A stretch of DNA of 64,000 bases from Armatimonadetes bacterium Uphvl-Ar1 (lineage in GTDB: Bacteria > Armatimonadota > Fimbriimonadia > Fimbriimonadales > Fimbriimonadaceae), in NCBI GenBank assembly GCA_002162075.1, contig CP021423.1:2480001-2544000 (forward strand). The letters run 5' to 3'. Position 1 is the first letter of the stretch; each line of letters begins with the position of its first letter. Below the pieces are notes generated by a model. It saw only the letters and a program-made list of their open reading frames with translations, had not been told where the DNA came from and did no database searches. Made by a program: the position numbers and the translations under genes. This document shows positions 34,650 to 43,475 of this stretch, piece after piece.

Positions 34650-35740
34650 ATCGTCTGAATCCCCGGATCGTAACTCGGGTAGCTCCCCAAAATCACCGTC
34701 TCAATCGCGACGCTTCGCAAGTCGTTGATCGCCCGCATCACGTTCTGCTCGGTTCTGTGACCATCCATATCCATGTAAAACACATACTGGAACGTGTCCC
34801 GTGGATCGGGCCGCGATTCAATCATCGTCAAGTTGACTTCATTTTCAACAAAACAACCCAATACTCTGTACAACTCTCCGCGCCTATTCTTTAACTTAAA
34901 CATCAAAGACGTCTTGTCATTCCCGCTCGGAGCTGGCTCATTAAATCCAAGAACAACAAACCGGGTCCGATTGTTTGCATGATCCTGAATGTGCTCAGCC
35001 AACGCCCTCAATCCGTATAACTCCAACGACACCGCATTAACGATAGCTGCCCCGCGAGGATCTGCAGCCGCTTTTTTCGCTGCTTCGGCGGTCGGAACGG
35101 TATCCACAATCTCCACCTGCGGCAAATGATCGCGGAGCCAATCGCGGCACTGCGCCGAGGGCTGTGGCCCTGCATAAACCCGCTCAATCTCCGCAAGAGA
35201 ACCCGCTATCGATCCTAAGTGATGATGAATATCCAAAAACGTCTCGCTAACAATCTTCACCGCACTTTGAGCGAACATATCAAGAGTCTCTGGAACAACC
35301 CCTGCAACCGAATTTTCAATCGGAACAACCCCATAATCCGCCTGCTCTCGCTCAACTGCCTGAAACACTTCGCGGATATTGAATACCGGAACCTGAGCCA
35401 CACTCCGTCCAAAAGCCGCAATCGCCGCTTGGTGACTAAACGTTCCTTCTGGACCCCAAAAAGCAACTTGCAAAGGCTTTTCCGCCGCCCTAGCCGCAGA
35501 AATAACTTCCCGAAATATCGCGATGAGCTGTTGCCCTGTCAGGTGCTGACCACCCCGCGCCTCTAACCTGTCATAGATTTGTCGTTCTCGCTCCGGGGTA
35601 AAGAAGGGACGATTGTCCATCCCTTTAATCGCTCCAACTTCTCGGGCCAAAGTGACGCGACGCTCCAAAAGTCCAATGAGCTCGGCATCAACTTGATCAA
35701 TGTCTCTGCGGACATCGTCCAAACTCCTCTCCTTCGCCAT
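34646..35740 (-). CDS. pheA: Bifunctional chorismate mutase/prephenate dehydratase
   Basis: PheA makes phenylpyruvate for phenylalanine. The 364-residue protein has an AroQ chorismate mutase domain (about residues 1-75, RRDIDQVDAELIGLLERR), a prephenate dehydratase domain (AFWGPEGTFSHQAA to NNRTRFVVLG) and a C-terminal ACT domain. The ACT domain has the ESRP Phe-binding motif (LTMIESRPDPRD), so feedback inhibition by phenylalanine is expected. The dehydratase TRF threonine is present. Start ATG 35740 follows GAAGAG; ATG 35779 is an alternative. The divergent cdaA gene begins 80 bases away. Confidence 0.93.
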   Translation of the reverse strand: MAKERSLDDVRRDIDQVDAELIGLLERRVTLAREVGAIKGMDNRPFFTPERERQIYDRLEARGGQHLTGQQLIAIFREVISAARAAEKPLQVAFWGPEGTFSHQAAIAAFGRSVAQVPVFNIREVFQAVEREQADYGVVPIENSVAGVVPETLDMFAQSAVKIVSETFLDIHHHLGSIAGSLAEIERVYAGPQPSAQCRDWLRDHLPQVEIVDTVPTAEAAKKAAADPRGAAIVNAVSLELYGLRALAEHIQDHANNRTRFVVLGFNEPAPSGNDKTSLMFKLKNRRGELYRVLGCFVENEVNLTMIESRPDPRDTFQYVFYMDMDGHRTEQNVMRAINDLRSVAIETVILGSYPSYDPGIQTI

Positions 35741-35819
35741 CTCTTCGTCCACAGATTCATTTTGACCCCAAATAAACATTCAATTCGGGCCAACTCGGTG
35801 TTAAACTCATAGACACCCC

Positions 35820-36671
35820 GTGGACGTCATTTTCAGCCGCCTGGGCATCCTGCTCGACCCTTCTTGGCGCGGATTAGTGCACGTGATCGATATCCTCCTC
35901 GTCACGTATCTCACTTACCGCTTGCTAAAACTTGTGCGCGGCACCCGTGCATGGCGAGTCATCCTGGGACTGGGCGTATTTGTTGCTGCATTGGCGCTCA
36001 GCGAGTACCTCGGTCTTCGGACGCTGCATTGGATTCTTGACAAAGCAACCGTTCTCGCCCCAGTTGCTCTCGTGATCCTTTTCCTTCCCGAACTCCGCCA
36101 GGCAATTGATGGGTTTGCGCGTCTCGGACTGTGGTCTGGTCGGCTGATCGGCGGTGAAACATCACTTGAAGAGCAAGTCATTGACCAAATCGCCGAAGCC
36201 GCCGGAGAAATGGCGGACGACCGCACGGGAGCCCTCATAGTTATCGAACGCAGCAACCGGCTCGATGACATTGCCGCCAATGGAGTTCCCGTTCACGCTG
36301 ATGTCACCGCTCCGCTCCTCGGAGCAATTTTCTATGAAGGAAATCCCCTTCATGACGGAGCCGTTATTGTCCGCAATAAAGAAGTGCTCGCTGCCGCCTG
36401 CCGCCTCCCGATGAGTGAATCGATCACAATCGGCGACAAGTATCACATGAGGCACCGTGCCGGAATCGGAGTCTCCGAACAATCAGACGCCGTTGTCGTC
36501 ATCGTCTCCGAAGAACGCGGCACGGTCCAACTCGCTATTGATGGCGAGCTCGTCCTACTCGCTGATCAAGAAGACCTCGCCGCCCGTCTCCGTCAAGAAC
36601 TCATCGTCCAAAAACCTGATCGAACCAAGTTTCTCCGCAAGAAAGCGACAACTCAGGAGGAAGCATCTTGA
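35820..36671 (+). CDS. cdaA: Diadenylate cyclase CdaA (DisA_N domain)
   Basis: CdaA makes the second messenger c-di-AMP from two ATP. The 283-residue protein has three N-terminal membrane helices (residues 15-85) and a cytoplasmic DAC domain with the signatures GNPLHDGAVIV (DGA) near 178 and KYHMRHRAGIG (RHR) near 213. Start is GTG 35820. The next gene, cdaR, overlaps its stop, as in the conserved cdaA-cdaR operon of Firmicutes. c-di-AMP usually controls potassium and osmotic balance and cell-wall stress. Confidence 0.95.
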   Translation: MDVIFSRLGILLDPSWRGLVHVIDILLVTYLTYRLLKLVRGTRAWRVILGLGVFVAALALSEYLGLRTLHWILDKATVLAPVALVILFLPELRQAIDGFARLGLWSGRLIGGETSLEEQVIDQIAEAAGEMADDRTGALIVIERSNRLDDIAANGVPVHADVTAPLLGAIFYEGNPLHDGAVIVRNKEVLAAACRLPMSESITIGDKYHMRHRAGIGVSEQSDAVVVIVSEERGTVQLAIDGELVLLADQEDLAARLRQELIVQKPDRTKFLRKKATTQEEAS

Positions 36672-37579
36672 ACAAAGAAGACATCAAGCTCCTTCTCGCG
36701 AGCTTTGTAATCGCCGTTGTGCTCTGGTTCCAAGTTCAACCGATGTTCGAACCGGGTCGCGAACGCGAATTCATCATCCCTCTCAGAGTCGAAGGGAAGT
36801 CTGAAGAGCTGGCAATCTTCCCCTCCACCGATAACATTACAATCGTCGCCTCCGGTGCGCTGATCGACCTCGATAAACTCGACACAACCAAAGTTGAAGC
36901 ATTCCTGAATGCCGAGAATGCGAAACCTGGGCAATTTAACCTTCCCGTCCTTTTGCGCGCGCCTGCTGACCTTAATCTTGAATTCCGACCGCGAACCACC
37001 ACAATCCGCGTGACCTGTGAACGAGTCCTTCGACAAAATGGGCGGGTTGAGATCCTCACCACCGGCACCCCTCGCAATGATCTTGTCCTCGGCGAAACAA
37101 TTGCCACCCCTAGCGAAGTAGAAGTCTTTGGACCCGAGAGTTATATCAAACAAGTTTCCAAACTCCGAGTCACAGTCGATCTCACCCGACTTCAACCAGG
37201 ACAATCCATTTCAGTTCCCGTCGAAATTCTCGACAAAAACAACAAGCCCGTCCCCAGTACCCTGTCCGACCCAACCCGTGTCTCCGTTGCCGCTTCATTC
37301 TCCGCCGCCGCCGCTACCCGTGAAGTCCCCGTCATCGTCGACTGGATTGGTTCACCTGCTCCTGGATACAAAGTTGAAGAAATTACGGTAAAACCATCCC
37401 GAATCAGGATCACAGGAGAATCGGAACAAATTTCAACTATGACAACGATCGAAACAGAGGAACTCAAAGTGAACAACTTGAAAGCTACCAAAACGTTCAC
37501 CCTTCGACTCACTGCTCCGGCAGGGATCACTCTTGATACCCAGCAGGTCGAAGTCACTGTAAATCTTTCTCCTCGATAA
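36668..37579 (+). CDS. cdaR: CdaR-like regulator with YbbR repeats
   Basis: A 303-residue exported protein with one N-terminal transmembrane helix (LLLASFVIAVVLWFQVQ) and two to three YbbR repeats, each marked by strand-Gly patterns such as GPESYIKQVSKLRVTVDL and the final ITLDTQQVEVTVN. In Firmicutes CdaR binds and tunes CdaA. TTG 36668 overlaps the cdaA TGA and is preceded by AGGAGGA, giving tight coupling. glmM, the usual third gene, is absent here; a GNAT gene follows. Confidence 0.88.
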   Translation: MNKEDIKLLLASFVIAVVLWFQVQPMFEPGREREFIIPLRVEGKSEELAIFPSTDNITIVASGALIDLDKLDTTKVEAFLNAENAKPGQFNLPVLLRAPADLNLEFRPRTTTIRVTCERVLRQNGRVEILTTGTPRNDLVLGETIATPSEVEVFGPESYIKQVSKLRVTVDLTRLQPGQSISVPVEILDKNNKPVPSTLSDPTRVSVAASFSAAAATREVPVIVDWIGSPAPGYKVEEITVKPSRIRITGESEQISTMTTIETEELKVNNLKATKTFTLRLTAPAGITLDTQQVEVTVNLSPR

Positions 37580-37587
37580 TCTAGTCC

Positions 37588-38361
37588 ATGATTGAAGTCC
37601 GTTGCATCACCGAAGGCGAAGCCCCTCAATTCCTACAGCTTTTGTGCGAAATCTTTGAACTTGATCACTCCCGAGCATCAACCGTCTTCTATAGCGAACC
37701 ATTCTTTGATCTCCGCCGAAAGTGGGCCCTTTACGAAAATGGTCAGATGGTTTCCATTCTTACAACAACCCCTCTTCAATTCGGATTTGGTAACGCGATC
37801 GGAATCGCCGGAGTCGGAACCAAAAAATCCCACCAGAATCGTGGCCACGGTCAAAAACTTCTCGAAGCTGTACTTGACCACGCCGACCGTCATGGCGAAC
37901 CCCATGCCATCCTTTTCGCCCACCACGCCACCCTCTATTCCCGGTGTGGCTTCCAGATCGTAGATCACGTGATCAAGGGCCCGATCAACTCTCCCTGCCA
38001 ATTACCTTATACTCCAACTCTCTCAAGTGTTCAATTAGAGCAACTTTATGCCGCATGGGCTAATCAAAATCGCATGAGACTGCTCCGCGATTCCCGCCGA
38101 TGGCGGTATTGGCAATTCGTCTACCGAGAGTCATATCCCGCCCCAGGAGGCTACATCGCCAGCGAAACAAATCTCTGTCGAGAGGCGATATTCTCTGAAA
38201 AACCCGAATCCTGGCCCCTCATGCCCGGCGGTGAGTGGTACGGCCTCCGGTCAATGACAAAACTCCTCGGCATCCCTCTCAAATCCGAATCCCAAGAGCT
38301 ACTCGTAATGACCCGCAACTTCCCCGATGTCCCCCAAATGTTCATGTCCGATCAGTTCTAA
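37588..38361 (+). CDS. GNAT-family N-acetyltransferase (Eis-like N-terminal part)
   Basis: A 257-residue protein. The acetyl-CoA motif A reads IGIAGVGTKKSHQNRGHGQKLLEAVLDHA near residue 70, with QNRGHG as the Q/RxxGxG/A loop. The following HAILFAHHATLYSRCGF is the motif B region. The layout and the early EAPQFLQLLCEIF resemble the first domain of Eis-type proteins, but the second and third domains are mostly missing. It follows cdaR by eight bases and may be cotranscribed. Substrate unknown. Confidence 0.8.
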   Translation: MIEVRCITEGEAPQFLQLLCEIFELDHSRASTVFYSEPFFDLRRKWALYENGQMVSILTTTPLQFGFGNAIGIAGVGTKKSHQNRGHGQKLLEAVLDHADRHGEPHAILFAHHATLYSRCGFQIVDHVIKGPINSPCQLPYTPTLSSVQLEQLYAAWANQNRMRLLRDSRRWRYWQFVYRESYPAPGGYIASETNLCREAIFSEKPESWPLMPGGEWYGLRSMTKLLGIPLKSESQELLVMTRNFPDVPQMFMSDQF

Positions 38362-38418
38362 CGTGAAATTTGAACTCAAATATAGACAAACCTTCTTAAC
38401 ATCGTCTAAAGTAGCAAA

Positions 38419-39054
38419 GTGAAACTAACTTCAATCGGCTCTCTCGCTGCGTCACTTGTGGCAATCACCATTGCCGCTTCCCAAGCAACGCCCCAGATCA
38501 AAACCTACGAGCCCAAGGAAGCCGAAGCTCATCGAAAAACCATCGAAGCCAACTACAAAGTCCTTCACAAAGCCATTTATGAAGAGGATGCAAGTCCCGC
38601 AATCGATATCCTTCACGAGCAGTTTTCTTTCATCAACGCTATAAGCCTTCCCGCCGATCCATCAACCGATGATTTCGGCAACTTTGACTCTTATTTAGAT
38701 GAAATTGGTGCTGGCGAAACAATTGGTGGGTTCAGCAAAAGCAACCACCCTGCATCATCAAAAATCGAAGGCAAAATCACCGAGTTCATTTCCGGCCGAC
38801 GTCTCTCCATCGCACGATTCGTCGAAACTCTCAAAGACACATTCGTCGATGAAGAAGGCCAGCTTGGCGAAAAAGGCAAAACCATCAACCTCGAAAGCAC
38901 ATCCATCTATACCGACCACTGGTATTTCGATGTCAACGGCGAAGATGGCAACGCCTGGCAACTCTATGACCGCGAATTGACTTCACTCGAAATCAAGATC
39001 AATGGCAAACCAATGAACCTGAACAGCGACGGCACCCCTCAGCTAAACCGCTAG
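38419..39054 (+). CDS. Secreted protein of unknown function
   Basis: A 211-residue protein with a signal peptide (LTSIGSLAASLVAITIAASQATP), start GTG 38419. The mature part is acidic with a helix (EAEAHRKTIEANYKVLHKAIYEED) followed by a beta-rich half, like the NTF2/SnoaL cone layout. No motif points to a reaction. It stands alone and a 12-bp hairpin follows its stop. Confidence 0.65.
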   Translation: MKLTSIGSLAASLVAITIAASQATPQIKTYEPKEAEAHRKTIEANYKVLHKAIYEEDASPAIDILHEQFSFINAISLPADPSTDDFGNFDSYLDEIGAGETIGGFSKSNHPASSKIEGKITEFISGRRLSIARFVETLKDTFVDEEGQLGEKGKTINLESTSIYTDHWYFDVNGEDGNAWQLYDRELTSLEIKINGKPMNLNSDGTPQLNR

Positions 39055-39076
39055 AAGAGGAACCACCAAATAATCA

Positions 39077-39106
39077 ATTCCGGAAGAGCAAGAACTCTTC
39101 CGGAAT
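39077..39106. terminator. Perfect 12-bp hairpin between convergent genes
   Basis: ATTCCGGAAGAG and CTCTTCCGGAAT flank the loop CAAGAA. On the minus strand it is followed by TTGATTATTT, so it probably ends the esterase gene and, less clearly, the gene at 38419. Confidence 0.65.
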
Positions 39107-39122
39107 AAGATTTAACCAAGAA

Positions 39123-40030
39123 TCACGAACACCGAGATCGGCGTCGTGCAATTACGAGAGCCAAAACCCCAAAACCCACCATCGAAACTGGCTCCGGAAC
39201 CGCCTCCGTCGCCGACTGACGCAAAATCTCATGCACCGCCGCCGTAGGGTGGATGTCGTCAAAGAACATATAGTCGTTCACGTTCCCACCCGCATCCAAA
39301 AACCCTTGCGTCACATTGCTGAATCCATAAGTCGCCGGATTCAGCCGCACTTCATCAAAAAGACCAGCAACATCGATTTCAAAACCTTCGCCCCTGGTCG
39401 AGCACGTAAATCCGCCGCATGACCAGCGAGGGCAGTGTTAAACGTCACCGTTCGAGCGTTAAAGACAGCCTCGTTCGCCGTTCCAACATACCGAGGAATG
39501 TATCCCAGCATCGGCAGATTCGGCAAAACAAAGTTGCGCGCCCCCAATCCGTAGAGCGTGTTCATGTGGGTCGCCATGTTCGCCGCCACTCCCAAGGGGT
39601 TAGTCGAATTCGCCGTCACAAAATCATTTCCTCCAGCCCAAAGAACCACCAAATCCGTCGCACTGAATGTATTGCCCGCTGCTTGCCACAAACCAATTTG
39701 TGTCCCCACGTTAGGTACCAAAAGCGTCGAGAGGGCTGATCCCGTATTGGCCTCGGCTCCGCCGTACGCATAGTTGGTTCCCCCGAGCCGATGGGCTACC
39801 GCCGCACCGCCAATATCCGCCGAAAATCCTTCGACCCAAACCGGCCCGTTGCTGAACCGACCATTCCAATACGGAGGACCACCCGCAAGGCCAAATGATG
39901 CGTTAAACGTATTCCCTGTATCGCTCAGGCTGTCCCCAAACGTAAACACTCGGTCAAGCGCCGAAGCCGCGACGGCAACTGAAGCTACCCCCAGAACCAA
40001 AACCATCCGCAAATTCAAAGCACTGTTCAT
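39123..40030 (-). CDS. GDSL/SGNH esterase with PEP-CTERM tag, frameshifted
   Basis: A secreted SGNH hydrolase. The signal peptide (MVLVLGVASVAVAASA) precedes block I FTFGDSLSDTGN (Ser), then SNGPVWVEG (Gly block), LWAGGNDF (Asn block) and, in another frame, FDDIHPTAAVH (Asp and His). The C-terminus VPEPVSMVGFGVLALVIARR is a PEP-CTERM sorting signal. The frame breaks near the A4 run at 39381-39384; one more base there gives AKVFEIDVAGLFDEVRLNP and joins both parts into 302 residues. All catalytic blocks survive, so a sequence error is more likely than a dead gene. Confidence 0.87.
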
Positions 40031-40112
40031 CACTTGTTAACAATACACCCCAACCTGTCACAAATACATAACAAGTTCCTCTTCCTCGCAGACTTACCTG
40101 GTCAAAGAACCA

Positions 40113-40685
40113 CTAGCCCCCGTCACCAGATTTCTTGCCTTCTTCTTTCGGCTCCGCTTTAACCATATCCTTCATAACTCCCACTCTGGAATAGTCAATG
40201 GAGTAGGGAATCACTTGGAAAGTGGCCGCTTGACCTTTGGTCAGCGGGGATTGGCTCACGAAATCGCGCACAAACTGACCCTGAACAATCGAGAGCAGCC
40301 CCGGCTCATCTCCCCCAATCGCACCATCCATCAAAACCCCCAGATCAGCTCCCCGCTCTTTCACAAACTGCTTGTGCGCCGAAACCACCGATTGGGTGTT
40401 CCGAGCATTCAAAACTGGAAGCCAACGTACCAAGTAAACCTGCCCCTTGACCAATTCAACAGTTGATCCAGTAGCGATTGAGGATGCTGATTGACCCCCG
40501 CTCGCACCCCCTGAAGCAGATGCTCCACCCGAAGCCGATGCAGACGCTGTGGCCTTCGCCGAACTCGAACCAGACCCGGACTGACTCTGGCTTGTTGAGG
40601 TTTTCGAAGTCTGGGCGATCGCCAACGCCGCACCTAAACCCACCACGCCAACTGCAATCATCAAAGAAAATCGGGATCGTTTCAT
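40113..40685 (-). CDS. Secreted protein with Ser/Gly/Ala-rich low-complexity region
   Basis: A 190-residue protein with a signal peptide ending AIAQ (residue 25). Then come about 45 residues of almost only Ser, Gly, Ala, Thr and Gln with repeated SASGGASASGG. The rest is a conserved-looking domain (VELVKGQVYLVRWLPVLNAR to YSIDYSRVGVM) and a Lys/Glu tail. Phrases such as RGADLGVLMDGAIG suggest a folded domain; I do not recognise it. An AAGG site precedes the ATG. The next gene upstream is another small exported protein. Confidence 0.68.
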   Translation of the reverse strand: MKRSRFSLMIAVGVVGLGAALAIAQTSKTSTSQSQSGSGSSSAKATASASASGGASASGGASGGQSASSIATGSTVELVKGQVYLVRWLPVLNARNTQSVVSAHKQFVKERGADLGVLMDGAIGGDEPGLLSIVQGQFVRDFVSQSPLTKGQAATFQVIPYSIDYSRVGVMKDMVKAEPKEEGKKSGDGG

Positions 40686-40746
40686 CAGTCAAACCTTCGC
40701 TCAAAAGGTTAGACTCATCAATCGACCCCGATCGTTCCGCTGTTTC

Positions 40747-41211
40747 TTACAACTTCAAGTCAACAATGCCGCTGACCCCGACACCATCCACTGCTTTCAG
40801 ATTCTTGGCATCCGTCGGGTTATCCGTTGCAACCGGGATCAATGCCCGAACGCGAATCTCGTCACCAAACAGACCAGTTTCCGGCGAAGCCACCGACTTC
40901 ACCTTATCAACGTTCTTCTTAGCTCCCATCACCTGAGCTGCACCAATTGCCCCCCGAGTGTTGATCCCAATCGTAATGATCGGAACAACTTTCGTGTAAG
41001 ACTGATCCGTATCCTTGTGACTGGTCAAACCATTGATGGCTCTGTTGATGTCGGGCCCGAACTGCTTCACTGCCGCACCAACCCCTAAAATCTTGATAAT
41101 CTCCTTAACTTGACCAAAGCCGAGGCCGACCAATCCAAGCATCGCCCCCGCAACCAAGAGCACCCGAAAGTTGGGGCGCACACTCATTCGCCGTGATCGA
41201 ACTTGTTTCAT
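40747..41211 (-). CDS. Small secreted protein of unknown function
   Basis: A 154-residue protein with a signal peptide (FRVLLVAGAMLGLVGLGFGQ). The mature part begins VKEIIKILGVGAAVKQFGPDINRAINGL, an amphipathic helical stretch, followed by strands (VVPIITIGINTRGAIGAAQVMG). It may be a small lipid-binding or envelope protein, but that is a guess. I choose ATG 41211 because AGGG lies seven bases upstream; ATG 41217 is possible. It lies downstream of the porin, past a strong terminator. Confidence 0.65.
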   Translation of the reverse strand: MKQVRSRRMSVRPNFRVLLVAGAMLGLVGLGFGQVKEIIKILGVGAAVKQFGPDINRAINGLTSHKDTDQSYTKVVPIITIGINTRGAIGAAQVMGAKKNVDKVKSVASPETGLFGDEIRVRALIPVATDNPTDAKNLKAVDGVGVSGIVDLKL

Positions 41212-41257
41212 TTCCATACCCTGTATCTATAAGGACGATCAATGATCGTCAGAGTGA

Positions 41258-41295
41258 CAAAAAAATCGCCCCGATCCGAAGATCGAGGCGATTTT
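41258..41295 (-). terminator. Rho-independent terminator of the SLH porin
   Basis: On the minus strand AAAATCGCCTCGATC and GATCGGGGCGATTTT pair around a TTCG tetraloop, and the second arm runs into seven T. It sits 22 bases past the porin stop. Confidence 0.85.
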
Positions 41296-41316
41296 CAAGT
41301 TCAACTGAAGTCCAGC

Positions 41317-43218
41317 TTAGAAGCTGATCTTGAGTTGGGTGCCGAAGAGGCCACCTTGGAACTTGCCGTTGCCCGGCATGCCCGGCAGAGCAATGCCCTT
41401 GCCGTCTACATCGCTGTAGCTGTAGGTGAACATCAACTTGCTGTTGCTGCTGAGGTTGTAACCGAGCATCAACGTGTACCAGCGTTGGAACGGATCGTTA
41501 CCAACACCGTTGAAGTCCCACTTCACGTCTTCGTAGCTGAGGCCGAGGTCAAGGAAGCTGTTGAGCTTGTAGTCAACACCAATCTTGAGGCTCGTCACGT
41601 CGTCGTTCGTGTTCAACACGCCGCCGCCGTTTTGGTTGCCTTCAAGTTGCTCGTAGTTAGCGTGGATCTTAAGATCGCTGCTCGGCGTGAAGTAAACCAT
41701 GGCGTTGAAGCCTTCGACGTTGGTCGGGTTGTACCAGGTACCGATGCGACCCCAGTCACCAGCAGCAATGAAGTTTTGCTCGATGGTCTTGTATCCAGCC
41801 TTGACACCAAAGTTGGAACCAGTGTAGCCGAGCGAGACATCCCATGCGGTGTTGTCATCGTCGAGTGCGCTGGTGGTGTTTTCACCCAACACGGATTGCG
41901 AGAACGCACCGTAGAACTGGATGTTGCCGAACTTGAGGTCAGCATTTGCACCGTAGACGTTCAATCGGTTTGCCGGTTGGTTGCCTGCTTGAGCTGCATT
42001 TGCGTCAGCGATCAAAGTATCGCTGTCGTGCCACAGGTAAGCAAGGTTGATTCCACCCATGTCGTTGAGCGGGAATGCCAACTGAACACCGAGGGTTCGG
42101 TCAACGGTTCCGTTGCCAAAGGCAATCGGGTTGATGTCAGCGTTTGCACCAGTGAGGTTCAAGTTGCGGTTGCTGTTGCGACCACCGAAAACGGTGAGTT
42201 CAACGTTGCCGAACATGAAATCGAGGATTCCACCATCAAAGATGAACTCGCCATTGTCGCGCCATGCTTGTTGGTAGTAGTCCTTGGTGAAGCTCGTTCG
42301 TTGGAACAAGTACGGGCTGATCTTGTGACCAACGCGACCGATTTCAGCTTTGAAGCCTTGACCAGCCAATGCGCTGTTGAAAGTCACTGCGAATCGACCG
42401 AAACCAATTGCGGTGTCGGTGTTATCGTTGAAGTTGGTTCCACCAGCGTTACCGTTCAAACCGCCAAGACCTTCGAAAAGGTTGCCGACGAGAAGAACTG
42501 CGTCCCACTTCGGTTCGCCATCTTTGCCGCCTTCGAGGGTGACATAAGCTTCGTGGAAGATATCAAGATCCTTGTCGATTCCAACCGGTGCACCAGCATA
42601 GGAACCAGCACCTTGACCAACGACGCGACCGTCTCGGGTCACACCGAAGTTGCCATCTTTGCTGTGGCCGCCAAGAACGAGCAAGTTGACTTCTGCGCCA
42701 ATCTTGATCGCGGTGGTCTTGTTTTCCAACGCGGTCAATCGCTCTTCCATGTCGGACATTTGGCCCTTCATTGCATTAACGTCAACGCCGAGTTGCTTCA
42801 ATTGCGGCTCGAATTCAGCCGTTAACTTCTTCATGTCGTTGATTGCGCTGCCCCAATTCTTCATTGCATCAACATCCTTTCGGAGATCAGCAACTTGCTT
42901 GGCGAGGCCAGCATCGGAGCCACCTTGACCGATCTTTGCTTCAACAGCAGCGATCTTTGAGTTGACGCCATCGAATTGAGCCATCATGAGCTTCCACATC
43001 TTGTCGAGGGCAACTGCCAACTCGTAGCGGGAGGTCATGCGCGGACCGCGGAAGAATCCATCCGGGTAACCGAAAAGAACCTTGTCTTTCAAGTTAACCA
43101 AGGCTTGGTACGCCCAATGGTTTTCCGGAACATCCGGAAATTGATCTTGTGCAAGCGCTGGGGTTACCATCGCCACGCCCAAGACTGCGCTCATTGCGAG
43201 CTTCAGTGTTTTATTCAT
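41317..43218 (-). CDS. Outer-membrane porin with S-layer-homology domain
   Basis: A 633-residue exported protein. The signal peptide is MNKTLKLAMSAVLGVAMVTPALAQ. One SLH domain follows (FPDVPENHWAYQALVNLKDK to RYELAVALDKMW, about 27-75), then a coiled coil (75-160, IAAVEAKI, MSDMEERLTALE) and a long beta-barrel ending in Phe (GTQLKISF). This matches the SLH-coiled-coil-porin class that tethers the outer membrane to the cell wall in Cyanobacteria, Deinococcus, Negativicutes and related groups. Codon use is strongly biased and the + strand C excess vanishes here, suggesting very high expression. The 257 bases upstream hold no gene. Confidence 0.92.
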   Translation of the reverse strand: MNKTLKLAMSAVLGVAMVTPALAQDQFPDVPENHWAYQALVNLKDKVLFGYPDGFFRGPRMTSRYELAVALDKMWKLMMAQFDGVNSKIAAVEAKIGQGGSDAGLAKQVADLRKDVDAMKNWGSAINDMKKLTAEFEPQLKQLGVDVNAMKGQMSDMEERLTALENKTTAIKIGAEVNLLVLGGHSKDGNFGVTRDGRVVGQGAGSYAGAPVGIDKDLDIFHEAYVTLEGGKDGEPKWDAVLLVGNLFEGLGGLNGNAGGTNFNDNTDTAIGFGRFAVTFNSALAGQGFKAEIGRVGHKISPYLFQRTSFTKDYYQQAWRDNGEFIFDGGILDFMFGNVELTVFGGRNSNRNLNLTGANADINPIAFGNGTVDRTLGVQLAFPLNDMGGINLAYLWHDSDTLIADANAAQAGNQPANRLNVYGANADLKFGNIQFYGAFSQSVLGENTTSALDDDNTAWDVSLGYTGSNFGVKAGYKTIEQNFIAAGDWGRIGTWYNPTNVEGFNAMVYFTPSSDLKIHANYEQLEGNQNGGGVLNTNDDVTSLKIGVDYKLNSFLDLGLSYEDVKWDFNGVGNDPFQRWYTLMLGYNLSSNSKLMFTYSYSDVDGKGIALPGMPGNGKFQGGLFGTQLKISF

Positions 43219-43475
43219 GGTTTTTTGTTTCTCCATTAACACGAGATTCAAATCAAAAGAGCCACTCAATCAGTCAGGCGTTGAGCTTATTCTCACAACT
43301 TTCCTTAAGTTCCCTGTGAGAACCAAGCCTCTTTGCCCTCAGCTTGGCGACGCGTCCAATTTGCGTCTCATGTTGGCAGAGGCAAGCTCTACCAACTGCA
43401 ATTATGACCCCCACCAAACGCAAGCCGAGGGCCCCTGTCAAGATTACTAGGCAAAAGGACCCGAAAATCGCCCAT

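Noticed and set aside
41242-42825. Long open frame of 527 codons on the + strand opposite the porin
   Set aside because: It is an antisense shadow of the codon-biased porin: no signal, no motif, monotone Val/Glu/Ala composition, and the porin reading has signal peptide, SLH domain and terminal Phe.
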